Source of the DNA: Sideroxydans sp.
Lineage (GTDB): Bacteria; Pseudomonadota; Gammaproteobacteria; Burkholderiales; Gallionellaceae
Assembly: GCA_028707175.1 (NCBI GenBank)
Contig: JAQTUV010000002.1
Span: 1 to 64,000 of the forward strand
Direction: 5' to 3'
Length of the DNA stretch: 64,000 bases
In this document: positions 10,343-20,530 of the stretch, in pieces
Numbering within the stretch: position 1 is the first letter of the stretch
How the letters are laid out: every line of letters starts with the position of its first letter
Translations under genes and position numbers: made by a program
Notes under the pieces: model-generated
Database searches by the model: none
What the model was told of the DNA's origin: nothing
Seen by the model: only the letters and a program-made list of their open reading frames with translations

Positions 10343-10362
10343 TATGTGCTCGAACGCACATA
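10343..10362. promoter_or_regulatory. Perfect 7-bp dyad upstream of the tpsA promoter
   Basis: TATGTGC-N6-GCACATA lies about 45 bp upstream of the predicted tpsA -35. Arm length and position suit a regulator binding site, but no family can be named. A run of T beside it is on the wrong side for an intrinsic terminator of the minus strand. Confidence 0.35.
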
Positions 10363-10586
10363 ACTATGCATCTCGGCATTATTTTAATAATCTTTAATAG
10401 AAGGGCTTTTGCCCTGCAATTCGAGCGCTAATAAGGAGACAGCATTTTTACTTTCGACCATCCGGCTCAAATCATTCTTAAAATGTTTTATGTCTCCGTC
10501 AACGCAAGCGCTCAAGATAGCGTTGCTAGCCCCCGACACTCATCGTGTCGTAAATGTTTATTCAACCTACTGAACTGGAGCCACAC

Positions 10587-10919
10587 ATGAAACTGTTGTC
10601 CACCCTGATCGCTGCTGTATTCGCTGCCGCTTCTTTCTCTGCTTCCGCTGACAACCATTCTCATGCAGCCGTAGCTGCTCCAGCAGCCGCTGCCGCTCCA
10701 ATGATGGCTGAAGAGCACAAACACGAAGCTAAGGAAGAACACCACGACGCAAGCAAGGCTGAACGTAAAGCCAAGAAGGATGCTGAAAAAGCTGCCAAAA
10801 AAGCGAAGAAAGAGGCTGAGCGCGCTGCAAAGAAAGAAAAACACGAAGAGCACGATGGTAAGAAAGAACACGAAGAGCACCACGACCACAAAGCTGCTGC
10901 ACCAACAGCCGCACACTAA
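10587..10919 (+). CDS. Small exported His/Lys/Ala/Glu-rich protein
   Basis: 110 residues. The ATG at 10587 has a GGAG ribosome binding site 8 nt upstream; an in-frame upstream ATG at 10554 has none and lacks a sensible signal sequence. Residues 1-22 form a signal peptide ending in a SASA-D type cleavage site. The mature part is an Ala/Pro linker, then a highly charged segment of repeating A-K-K-E type heptads flanked by His-rich clusters (EEHKHE, EEHHDH). The composition suggests a periplasmic, largely helical or disordered, possibly metal-binding protein; function is not recognised. It is followed at once by a strong terminator, so it is probably monocistronic. Confidence 0.8.
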   Translation: MKLLSTLIAAVFAAASFSASADNHSHAAVAAPAAAAAPMMAEEHKHEAKEEHHDASKAERKAKKDAEKAAKKAKKEAERAAKKEKHEEHDGKKEHEEHHDHKAAAPTAAH

Positions 10920-10930
10920 TCGAGTGTTGT

Positions 10931-10965
10931 TCCAAAAAAAGGCAGGGTCGCCCCTGCCTTTTTTT
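10931..10965 (+). terminator. Intrinsic terminator after the His/Lys-rich gene
   Basis: GGCAGGG-TCG-CCCCTGCC followed by seven T. A run of seven A on the left side makes it potentially bidirectional. It separates the small gene from nudJ. Confidence 0.9.
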
Positions 10966-10985
10966 ATTTCGTTTAAAATCGCACC

Positions 10986-11432
10986 ATGATCTGGAAACCA
11001 CACGCCACCGTCGCCGCCGTCCTTGAACAAGATGGCAAGTTCTTACTGGTGGAAGAACACACCCCTCAAGGTATTCTCTTTAATCAACCTGCTGGTCATT
11101 GGGAGCCCAATGAGACCTTACCTGCGGGCGCGATACGCGAGGTGTTAGAAGAATCCGCCTACGATTTCTCACCCGAGTTTCTCATCGGTGTCTATCGCTG
11201 GCATTCGAATGCATCCGACACGACGTACCTACGCTTTGCTTTTGGCGGAAAGGTATTGGCACACCATCCAGAACGCAGTTTAGACAAAGGCATCATCCGC
11301 GCTGTATGGATGACGATTGATGAGATTCGTGAGACACAATCTCGCCACCGCAGCCCCCTCATTTTGCGCTGCGTAGAAGACTACATCGCAGGCAAACGTT
11401 ATCCGCTCGACTTGATCACCCACTATGAGTAA
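10986..11432 (+). CDS. nudJ: Nudix phosphohydrolase, NudJ-like
   Basis: 148 residues, close to the E. coli NudJ length. The Nudix box starts at GHWEPNE and continues to REVLEESAY, keeping the catalytic REUXEE core but with Ala in place of the usual Gly after EES. NudJ acts on nucleoside tri/diphosphates and on the thiamine precursor hydroxymethylpyrimidine diphosphate; substrate here is inferred. It overlaps mnmA by 8 bp, the same nudJ-mnmA pair as in E. coli. There is no clear ribosome binding site; a TAAAAT lies only 7 bp before the ATG, so a short-leader or leaderless message is possible. Confidence 0.88.
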   Translation: MIWKPHATVAAVLEQDGKFLLVEEHTPQGILFNQPAGHWEPNETLPAGAIREVLEESAYDFSPEFLIGVYRWHSNASDTTYLRFAFGGKVLAHHPERSLDKGIIRAVWMTIDEIRETQSRHRSPLILRCVEDYIAGKRYPLDLITHYE

Positions 11433-12501
11433 AAAACATATCGTCGTTGGCCTGTCTGGTGGCGTCGACTCTGCGGTCACGGCTTTGCTCTTAAAACAGC
11501 AAGGTTATGAGGTCACCGGCTTGTTCATGAAAAACTGGGAAGATGATGACAACAGCGAATATTGCTCATCACGCCAAGATCTGATCGATGCGGTGTCAGT
11601 TGCCGATACGATTGGCATTCCCATTGAGGCGGTGAACTTTGCCAAAGAATACAAAGACCGCGTGTTCAGTTATTTCCTGCGTGAATACGAAGCCGGGCGC
11701 ACGCCTAACCCAGATATCCTTTGCAATTCCGAGATCAAGTTCAAGGCGTTCTTAGATCACGCGATCCGATTAGGCGCTGACGCCATCGCCACAGGGCACT
11801 ATGCTCAAGTGCGTGAATCTGATGATGGCTTCCAACTATTGAAGGCTCAAGATGACAGCAAAGATCAAAGTTATTTCTTGCATCGTTTGAGCCAGCAACA
11901 ACTTTCAAAAGCGATGTTCCCTCTCGGCCAGATTCTTAAATCGAAGGTGCGCGAGATTGCTCGTGAACATGGATTGTCCAATCATGCGAAGAAAGACAGC
12001 ACAGGAATCTGCTTCATCGGCGAGCGTCCATTCCGAGAGTTTTTAAACCAATACCTCCCTACCAAGCCAGGCAATATGCTGACGCCTGAAGGTAAAGTCG
12101 TTGGACGTCACATGGGACTTTCTTTCTACACCCTTGGTCAGCGCCAAGGATTGGGGATTGGCGGTTCGCGTGATACGAACGGTGAACCTTGGTTCGTGGC
12201 CGGTAAGGATATGAAGCAAAACCACTTGATCGTCGTGCAGGGACATGGACACCCACTGCTGCTTGCTCATCAGCTTGATGCATTAGAAATGCATTGGATC
12301 AGCGGACATGCGCCTGACTTCAATCGCAACTTCGCGGCAAAGACTCGATATCGGCAAGTCGATGCAAGATGCAATATCTCAAGCACTTCACCCGAACTGA
12401 CTCACTTTGATTTCATCGATGCTCAATGGGCGGTAACACCAGGCCAATCTGTGGTCGCCTATGATGGTGAAGTTTGCTTAGGCGGGGGCATCATTAAATA
12501 A
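11425..12501 (+). CDS. mnmA: tRNA-specific 2-thiouridylase MnmA
   Basis: 358 residues. The enzyme activates U34 of tRNA(Lys/Glu/Gln) with ATP and inserts sulfur delivered by the Tus relay, giving the 2-thio part of mnm5s2U. Visible hallmarks are the PP-loop GLSGGVDS (residues 9-16), the catalytic Cys100 in NPDILCN and the persulfide Cys196 in DSTGICFIG. The C-terminal tRNA-binding barrel runs to the end. It starts inside the nudJ stop region (8-bp overlap), indicating translational coupling, and is followed after 1 bp by the MscS-type channel gene. Confidence 0.97.
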   Translation: MSKKHIVVGLSGGVDSAVTALLLKQQGYEVTGLFMKNWEDDDNSEYCSSRQDLIDAVSVADTIGIPIEAVNFAKEYKDRVFSYFLREYEAGRTPNPDILCNSEIKFKAFLDHAIRLGADAIATGHYAQVRESDDGFQLLKAQDDSKDQSYFLHRLSQQQLSKAMFPLGQILKSKVREIAREHGLSNHAKKDSTGICFIGERPFREFLNQYLPTKPGNMLTPEGKVVGRHMGLSFYTLGQRQGLGIGGSRDTNGEPWFVAGKDMKQNHLIVVQGHGHPLLLAHQLDALEMHWISGHAPDFNRNFAAKTRYRQVDARCNISSTSPELTHFDFIDAQWAVTPGQSVVAYDGEVCLGGGIIK

Positions 12502-12502
12502 T

Positions 12503-13570
12503 ATGAACCTGTCAATCAACGACCTGAGTCCGGAGCTGCTTAGATTACTTCTCGTGCTATTCAGCACGATAGCAGCTCACGTGTTAGTGAATCGTGCATT
12601 GAAGCGCGCCGAAATGGCTGCATCGAACACGAATAACATTTGGGACGACTCACTGATCGCCGCCGCAAAAAAACCACTGCCAACACTTGTTTGGCTCACC
12701 GGCCTTGCGGTCGCTTTACATCTTGTACAACGTCAAACTGGGGAGCAGTTACTCGACTACCTTGCCCCCGTACGTAATATCGGATTCATTGTTTGTATCG
12801 CTTGGTTTTTGTTCAAGCTGATCCGTGAAGCGGCAGATCGCGCGGTTGCCGCGCGCTCACAACCGGGTGATGCCGAAGATCGCACTACCGTCGATGGCAT
12901 CAGCAAGATCGCACGCATTGTCGTTGTGGTGATCGCAGCACTGATGGTGATGCAAACGCTGGGGTTCAGTATTTCAGGCGTCCTTGCGTTTGGCGGGGTG
13001 GGCGGTATCGCTGTCGGTTTTGCAGCAAAAGATCTGTTGGCGAACCTGTTTGGCGGATTGATGTTGCACCTTGATCGCCCATTCAATATCGGCGACAAGA
13101 TTCGTTCACCCGACAGACAATTGGAAGGTGTGGTTGAGCATATTGGCTGGCGACAATCGAGCATACGCGCCAACAACATGGCACAACTTTTTGTGCCCAA
13201 TTCCTTATTCACCTCGATCATTGTTGAAAACGTCTCGCGCATGTCCCATCGACGTATCGAAGAGGTCATTGGCTTACGTTACGAAGACCTTGCCAAAATT
13301 CCCGCCATCACCGCAGATATTCGCAGCATGTTGCTGGCACACCCAGATATCGACACCGAGCAAAGTGTGATGGTCGCCTTCAATAAGCTGGGAGAATCTT
13401 CTTTGGATTTGGCCTTACTCGCTTTCACTAAGACCTCAGTGCTCGTCGAGTATCACTCGGTTAAGCAGGATGCTCTACTGCAAGTGACCGCCATCGTTGC
13501 GCATCACGGCGCAGATTTTGCCTTCCCTACCCGTACACTTCTATCCCCTCATCCGGCGCACTCAGCATAG
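12503..13570 (+). CDS. MscS-family mechanosensitive ion channel
   Basis: 355 residues. Three hydrophobic segments (about residues 10-30, 55-75, 90-108) precede the pore-lining TM3, which has the glycine/alanine-rich GGVGGIAVGFAAKD pattern, followed by FGGLMLHLDRPF and the beta-domain GDKIR of MscS channels. It should open under membrane tension to release solutes during hypo-osmotic shock. It begins 1 bp after mnmA and has no ribosome binding site of its own, so it is probably co-translated. In E. coli hflD lies between mnmA and purB; here this channel occupies that slot. Confidence 0.93.
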   Translation: MNLSINDLSPELLRLLLVLFSTIAAHVLVNRALKRAEMAASNTNNIWDDSLIAAAKKPLPTLVWLTGLAVALHLVQRQTGEQLLDYLAPVRNIGFIVCIAWFLFKLIREAADRAVAARSQPGDAEDRTTVDGISKIARIVVVVIAALMVMQTLGFSISGVLAFGGVGGIAVGFAAKDLLANLFGGLMLHLDRPFNIGDKIRSPDRQLEGVVEHIGWRQSSIRANNMAQLFVPNSLFTSIIVENVSRMSHRRIEEVIGLRYEDLAKIPAITADIRSMLLAHPDIDTEQSVMVAFNKLGESSLDLALLAFTKTSVLVEYHSVKQDALLQVTAIVAHHGADFAFPTRTLLSPHPAHSA

Positions 13571-13585
13571 ACCTGCGCTTTAACG

Positions 13586-13591
13586 TAAAAT
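13586..13591 (+). promoter_or_regulatory. Possible -10 element of purB
   Basis: TAAAAT followed by a GC-rich GCGCGCC discriminator lies 32 bp before the purB ATG. No good -35 is found at 16-18 bp spacing, so this is a weak call. A G/C discriminator would fit growth-rate control. Confidence 0.35.
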
Positions 13592-13601
13592 GCGCGCCTA
13601 A

Positions 13602-14993
<1,392 letters not shown>

Positions 14994-15011
14994 CTTTGCC
15001 ACAGCGCCCTA

Positions 15012-15048
15012 AATGAACAAGCCCGCAATGCGGGCTTGTTCATTTTTT
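15012..15048 (+). terminator. Intrinsic terminator after purB, probably shared with the convergent FecR gene
   Basis: A 15-bp perfect stem (15012-15026 with 15030-15044), loop AAT, followed by six T on the plus strand. Read on the minus strand it also follows the FecR-domain gene, though the T-tract there is weaker. Confidence 0.92.
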
Positions 15049-15065
15049 GCCTAGAAAAACACGCC

Positions 15066-18000
15066 TTAGCGATGGAAGGCCGCCACACCACTCATTGAGG
15101 TTGTGCCATTTTGGAAACCATACACCACGGCGGCTCCGTTACCATTTGCCCCCGTAAATGCTCCGCCAATAGTGGCGTTCGTTGTGGTGACGCCATTAAT
15201 GCTCGCCGTTACCGTACCGCCATTAGCGAATCCAAAGGTGCTGCCAGGCTGAATCGGCAGGTTGCTTCCATTAACAATGTAGCTTGTCGCATTCACCGTA
15301 GCATCCACACCAAGGTTCACGGTCTGCGCTGTGAAGTTGGCTTGCAAGGTTGCACTGTTCACCGTGCCCACATTGCCTAAGCTATCGCTAGGTTGCGTAC
15401 CGCCGGCATGCACATAATTAAATGTACCCGTCGTAGGCAAGACCACTTGCCCGACCATCGTCGGGCCTGCAATCCAGTGCGCATTCGTATTCGCCTTGCT
15501 CGTCACAATCCCGGTGACTCGATCTGTCATCGTCAAATTACCGCCACTCCAACGCCCCCAACTGATTCCCGATACTGGATCGGTAGCGACATTCATCTGC
15601 GTCACTGCGGTGTCAATCGCGATTGAAGATGAAGCTGAATTGGCATATTGATTCCCGTTATTGTTATTCCCCATATCCAATCCGGTTACGCCATTGGTCT
15701 GCGTATCAATCACAACACGACTTGCATTGTTCGCGCCTCCATTCATTTGCATGCCCTTAACAGGGTCCGCCAAAGTCAGGATGACTAAACGAGATGCAGG
15801 AATAGTGAGACCTGCACCTGCCACGCCATTCACCGCTGTTTGGTTAAAAGCAGCGACACCATTAACTGACACCGTATTCGTTACACTCGTTACTGCATCA
15901 GTTTGAGATGAGGTCAGCGCATATTGCATGACAGCGCCATTTAACAATGTGCCTGTCAACTGACCTGAAACATAAGAGCCCGTTGTATTACTCACGGCCA
16001 CACCATCCAACGTAATCGAAAGCGCGCCAGATCCTGTCGCCAAATTGGACGCTTTGAATTCAGAGGTGGTATTCCCGTTATTGCTGGCTAAAGGTGCCGC
16101 ATTTGCTGCGGGTGTACTCACCACCCAAGTGTGACCATCTGCCACTACCGTAAAGTTGATCGCAACCGCTTGTTTGTTAAAGTCTGCCACCAAACTGGCA
16201 TTGGACACAGCCCCCGTTACCACGGGGTTAAGCGTTCCTGACAGCGTTTGTGAGGTGGGAGTGGTTCCACCGTCAAAAGAGTAGGCTGCCGTACCGAGTA
16301 GCGATTCCACAAAAAACTCAGGCACTGCGGGGCCCGTTATCCAATGAAACTGCGTATCGGCCGCTGGATTGGTGCTCGCATAGGTAGAACTGCCCACATC
16401 CCATGTTCCCAAGCGAATGCCTGTACTAGCTAGTCGTCCAGAACACGTTGCGCAAACGACCGTGTTAGAAAAAGCATATCCGCCATTGGCCACCGTCGCT
16501 GTTGAACCATAACTGGTTAATACGTTATTAGCATCAACCGTCACGGTTGATGCATTTTGCACATCCGTTCCCATATTCGTGCCCGCAGTCGCCACCAAAT
16601 ACGTCAGCGGAGTTACGGGTGCGGCATTGGCCACTGTTGGGTTCGTTGCCACGCCTGCACGCGTCATCGCAGCAACACCCGTCACACCATTGCCCGTGCC
16701 CGTTGCGTTGTCATACAAATGATAGGCAAGCACGGCACCCGCGTAATTTTGCCCAGTGAATCCACCATTGATACTGAAGCTACAACTTGGACAGGATTCC
16801 GTGCCTGTAGCCCCCATCGTGATACTTGACGATGCATTGGCCGCAGCAGCAGCCCCTCCATTGAGGTAAAAGTTTGCCCCGGAAAGGGGCAACCCACTTG
16901 CAGTCGCGTTCCAAATCGTCGCGCCCATGGTGGCACTCAAGGCAGAACTGATCGTGCTATTTGCAAAATCAGCGGTGAGGGTCAGTGAATTGAGCGTCCC
17001 CACTTGTCCATTCCAATCTGTCGGAGCCGTTTGAACACCATCCAATACATAAGCAAAAGTTCCGGTAATGCCCGCCCCAGTAGCCGCAGACAGACTAGTG
17101 GGCGTGTCTAAATAGCCCGTCTCGCCATATGCCCAGCGCCCCGATTGATTGCCATTATTGATTCCCCCGAAGGTATTGCTATAGCCCTGGGTGATCGAGC
17201 TAATACTTGCGTAACGACCAAACTGAATGCCCGTGCTGGCAGACGAAGTTGCACTGCCATTGATCGCACCTGTCGCGCCGACCAAAGCCGTTGAGTTACC
17301 CGAATTACTGCCGCCCCAACTAAACGCGAAGCTAGGGCTAGGCAAGGCCGTGACGACATTGCTTGGCAAGGTGGTGAAAGAGTTATTCCAGTTTTGAGTG
17401 AAGCCATAGCCACTTTGCGAACTCAAACTCACTGCGATATCTGAACTGGCAGTAGGTGCGGCAGCGGTCGCGACACTCGGCGCAGTTGCGGTGTCAAAGG
17501 CCACATAGCCCGCGACCACATCAGACAAATTAGTTGCACCCACAGCGCCAAAACCATAGCCCAACAAAACACCACTAGACGTTGCTCCCGTAAAGCCGCC
17601 CTTGATATCGCCCGCAAACCTTCCCGTGCAAGGCCCTACCATACAGGCAATCACACTTGGGTTATTCGTTGAAGTTGAGAACGACTGTTGGCTAATCGGC
17701 AGATTACTCGCGCTGAGACTAAACACACCCCCCGCATAGGTGCCGGTGTTCATCGTAATGTTGAGCGCAGCGTTCACGCTTTGATTGGCGAAATCGGCAC
17801 TCAAGCTTGCGCTATTCAATACGCCCATCCCACCTTGCGTATCAAACGGTGTCGTATTGGCTGTCTTGGTATAACTCGATGTGCCCGTCAAAGTTTGCAC
17901 GTAGCCATTGACCGGAGAGATTGCATAGGCCCAAACACTACTTGTCGGGCCCACCATCGCACCACTCTGCGCGAGACTGATTGCAAAAGGAGCGAACGCG

Positions 18001-20507
18001 CCCGTCGTCGCTTGATCGACAACATCCAAAGTGCCGCCCTGCCAACGCCCAAAAGTGATACTGCCATCGGCAGCTTGATATTGATCCGCCGCTACCCCAC
18101 CCGTCCATGCCAATTGCGCATTGGCAATCGCCATAGGTGTTGCGCCATTAACATAGTCCACGGCATTGTTCCTAAACTTCACGACATGACCGCTACCATC
18201 CAAAGTGATATCGGTATTCGACACAAGCAGTGCATTCGCACTGCCCAACAACTGATAACCACCGGTGACCGCGTAAGGTGTCAGGAACTGCCGGGCGTAA
18301 TTGCCGAGCGCGGGATTGTGATAAGCAGCGATGGGTGCATTTGTCGCCACCACGGCAGCATTGTTGTTTAACACAGCTAGTTGCGTGGAGATTGTTGTCA
18401 CTTCAGCACTGGCAGCTGCCACTGCCGTATTGGCAGCAGCAGCTTGAGTTTGCGCAGTGGTTGCTGCTGCAGCGGCATTATTGGCCGCTGTCACAGCCTC
18501 CGATACCGAGGTATTCGCCACCAAAGCGGCTGCTTGAGCCTCACTCAGTTGCGTATTAATCAGCGTCCGCGCATCGATTGCTTCCTTCTGTTTAGTTTGG
18601 GCAATGATCAACTGTTGTTGCGCAATCGCGAGTTGCGCTTGCGCGCCAGTCAAGTCTCCATCCACCTGTAAGGTGGTCGCTAGCGTGGCCGCCGCTTGGG
18701 CCGCTGTCGCAGCGGCTTGTGCCGCCGCATCTGCGGCTTGCGCAATATTCAACTGTGTCGACGCTAAAGTTTGTGCTGCCGCAATGGCCGTATTCTGCGT
18801 GCCGACTGAATTAACTTTATTCGTCGCCGATGACAGATCCGTCGTCGCAGCTGTCAAGGCTGCACTTGCGGCTGCCTGTGCGGAAGCAAGTGCGGTGTTG
18901 TTAGTCACGATACTGGCAGCACTTGTTTGCGCCGAATTCTTTGCCGACTGCACTGCCGCATTCGATGCTTGGATCGTTGTATTCGCAGTTGCAGCGACCA
19001 CATCAGCCAACGTCCCATTCGCAGTGAACGCTGCCTGCGCGGTCACTGCCTGTGCATCAACAGTGCTTGCCATTGTAGAGAAGCTAGTCACATTAGGGAC
19101 CGCACGTGCTGTCAGACCCGCTGCCGAGTTCACAGCAGTGTCCGCTGACGTTTTGGCCGTTGTCGCAGCGCTAATAGCCGATGTTGCTGGCGCCACACTC
19201 ACCGGCGCAATCGCTGCCAATGAATTCTTTGCCGTCACTGCCGCTGCTGTCTCTAACTGCGTCGCCGTCGCCGCGACCAAAGCAGCATCTGCAGCCGTTT
19301 TAGCCTGCGTAGCGTAAACGCCATTTTGAATCGATACCTTTTCACCTCCCGCTGTCAATGTTTGCGATGTGGTGTCTAATTGTTGCCCGCCATTGGATAA
19401 GGTGACAGGAAGCACGGTGGACGCACTAGGAAGTAGACCTGTTGGAGGACGACTAGTACTTTCTGGCTGTGCGACGACAGCCGGCATACTCGTGCCAATA
19501 TTGCTTGGCAATTGGGTGTTATCGACTACCGCCGAATCACGTATCGCACTAGGCGCCAAGTTACCATCTCTTAATGATTGACCAGTAGGGCTGTCCTGAA
19601 GATTGGATGAAGATGGATTCGAGTTTGCCTCACCGTTATTGGCCTCACGTGTATCGCGAGTTGATACTGGCTCTGGGGCGTTTTGTTTAGCTTGCCCCGT
19701 TTGTTGTTCATTTTCAGAGGAAGATTGCCCACCTTCTCCTGCTTGTGAAGCAGGCTCTGGTTTAGCCGCCTTGCGCTCAGATTTTTCATCCGCGCCAGTT
19801 GCCTTATTACTTTCTTTTGCAGGTTTTTCACTCTGCTCTTTTTCAGATTTATCCGACTTGATTGTTTTGGTTGGCGTTGCCGACACGGTATACAGCTGCG
19901 TGTTAATTGGCTGAATTTGCGGCGCTTGATCCAGCCCTCCAGCGAAGCCCATCTGATTAGGCAATACGCTGATCGTGCCCTTATCGGTGGTCAGCGTAGT
20001 CTCACCCACGTTGACTTTGCTATACGCTCCTGCATCCGCACCTTGAATGCCAGCGGGCAAATATACCGTTTCGTGATCCGTACCTCTAATACCGATCGTG
20101 GCTGCTGGCGTTCTAATCTTGTAGTCAGACTTGTTGATACGACCAATCAATCCTGTGACCGCGCGAAAACCTCCGCGAAACAAAGAAAATACGCCGCGCT
20201 CTGGCTGCCCAGCTTTACCAGAAAACTTAAACTCATCAAACTTGAGTTGCGTGTCTGGACGCACCGCAATAAAGCCACCATCTTTCATTTTGATTTGCGC
20301 TGAAGCATTGCGTGCAGTGCTGACCGTATCGCCCTCATTCACGGCGTCACCTTTACGCAAAGTGTGCGACTCTCCCGAGAGCTCGGTAAGCGTCACTCCG
20401 CCATACACGAACTGCACCTGGCCTGCGACAGTTGCCTCTGCGATACCTGATTGCAGCATCAACACAAACAAACTCAAAGTTCCTAAAAAGCTTTTTTTGC
20501 TATTCAT
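15066..20507 (-). CDS. Giant FecR-domain exported protein with Ala-rich coiled coil and four C-terminal beta modules
   Basis: 1813 residues from the ATG at 20507, which has GGTGAGG just upstream; an in-frame TTG at 20534 is a poorer start. Order: Sec signal peptide (about 1-25, ending AEA, no lipobox Cys), FecR domain (about 27-155, with GDTVSTARNASAQIKM and RTPAATIGIRGTD), a charged K/E/Q/S-rich linker (about 215-390), an Ala-rich predicted coiled coil (about 395-740), then four diverged modules of about 200 residues. Each module runs from a GxxxGRW-like start, through an HWIxGP/TGTxxY stretch and a TLNSAxLxADF block, to GGFTGxxxxGAxLxY and GVAAF, resembling the beta-barrel domain of Slam/T11SS cargo. 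It follows a Slam-like translocon gene by 23 bp, so it is the likely cargo. Surface or secreted function is inferred. Confidence 0.88.
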   Translation of the reverse strand: MNSKKSFLGTLSLFVLMLQSGIAEATVAGQVQFVYGGVTLTELSGESHTLRKGDAVNEGDTVSTARNASAQIKMKDGGFIAVRPDTQLKFDEFKFSGKAGQPERGVFSLFRGGFRAVTGLIGRINKSDYKIRTPAATIGIRGTDHETVYLPAGIQGADAGAYSKVNVGETTLTTDKGTISVLPNQMGFAGGLDQAPQIQPINTQLYTVSATPTKTIKSDKSEKEQSEKPAKESNKATGADEKSERKAAKPEPASQAGEGGQSSSENEQQTGQAKQNAPEPVSTRDTREANNGEANSNPSSSNLQDSPTGQSLRDGNLAPSAIRDSAVVDNTQLPSNIGTSMPAVVAQPESTSRPPTGLLPSASTVLPVTLSNGGQQLDTTSQTLTAGGEKVSIQNGVYATQAKTAADAALVAATATQLETAAAVTAKNSLAAIAPVSVAPATSAISAATTAKTSADTAVNSAAGLTARAVPNVTSFSTMASTVDAQAVTAQAAFTANGTLADVVAATANTTIQASNAAVQSAKNSAQTSAASIVTNNTALASAQAAASAALTAATTDLSSATNKVNSVGTQNTAIAAAQTLASTQLNIAQAADAAAQAAATAAQAAATLATTLQVDGDLTGAQAQLAIAQQQLIIAQTKQKEAIDARTLINTQLSEAQAAALVANTSVSEAVTAANNAAAAATTAQTQAAAANTAVAAASAEVTTISTQLAVLNNNAAVVATNAPIAAYHNPALGNYARQFLTPYAVTGGYQLLGSANALLVSNTDITLDGSGHVVKFRNNAVDYVNGATPMAIANAQLAWTGGVAADQYQAADGSITFGRWQGGTLDVVDQATTGAFAPFAISLAQSGAMVGPTSSVWAYAISPVNGYVQTLTGTSSYTKTANTTPFDTQGGMGVLNSASLSADFANQSVNAALNITMNTGTYAGGVFSLSASNLPISQQSFSTSTNNPSVIACMVGPCTGRFAGDIKGGFTGATSSGVLLGYGFGAVGATNLSDVVAGYVAFDTATAPSVATAAAPTASSDIAVSLSSQSGYGFTQNWNNSFTTLPSNVVTALPSPSFAFSWGGSNSGNSTALVGATGAINGSATSSASTGIQFGRYASISSITQGYSNTFGGINNGNQSGRWAYGETGYLDTPTSLSAATGAGITGTFAYVLDGVQTAPTDWNGQVGTLNSLTLTADFANSTISSALSATMGATIWNATASGLPLSGANFYLNGGAAAAANASSSITMGATGTESCPSCSFSINGGFTGQNYAGAVLAYHLYDNATGTGNGVTGVAAMTRAGVATNPTVANAAPVTPLTYLVATAGTNMGTDVQNASTVTVDANNVLTSYGSTATVANGGYAFSNTVVCATCSGRLASTGIRLGTWDVGSSTYASTNPAADTQFHWITGPAVPEFFVESLLGTAAYSFDGGTTPTSQTLSGTLNPVVTGAVSNASLVADFNKQAVAINFTVVADGHTWVVSTPAANAAPLASNNGNTTSEFKASNLATGSGALSITLDGVAVSNTTGSYVSGQLTGTLLNGAVMQYALTSSQTDAVTSVTNTVSVNGVAAFNQTAVNGVAGAGLTIPASRLVILTLADPVKGMQMNGGANNASRVVIDTQTNGVTGLDMGNNNNGNQYANSASSSIAIDTAVTQMNVATDPVSGISWGRWSGGNLTMTDRVTGIVTSKANTNAHWIAGPTMVGQVVLPTTGTFNYVHAGGTQPSDSLGNVGTVNSATLQANFTAQTVNLGVDATVNATSYIVNGSNLPIQPGSTFGFANGGTVTASINGVTTTNATIGGAFTGANGNGAAVVYGFQNGTTSMSGVAAFHR
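15069..18065 (-). repeat. Four diverged C-terminal modules of the FecR protein
   Basis: Approximate copies in coding order: 18065-17490, 17235-16655, 16425-15835 and 15575-15069, with a period of about 820-830 bp. They share the order FGRW or LGTW, a GT-x-Y strand, T(L/V)NSAxLxADF, an LPI/LPL strand, I.GGFTG, GAxLxY and a closing VAGYVAF/GVAAF. Modules 1-3 have paired cysteines near the middle or start (C-x4-C, CPSC, CATC); module 4 has none. Divergence is high, so this is an old duplication. Confidence 0.8.
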
Positions 20508-20530
20508 GGCGTACCTCACCGATACAAAAT

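Larger units (their letters stand above)
10238..10586. other. Divergent intergenic region between tpsA and the His/Lys-rich protein gene
   Basis: AT-rich 349-bp non-coding stretch. It holds the tpsA promoter and ribosome binding site on the minus strand, a dyad at 10343-10362, a possible long inverted repeat (GGAGACA near 10435 with TGTCTCC near 10491), and two small hairpins ahead of the plus-strand gene (CAACGC/GCGTTG near 10500-10525; CGACAC/GTGTCG at 10534-10550). I found no convincing promoter for the plus-strand gene. Confidence 0.6.
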
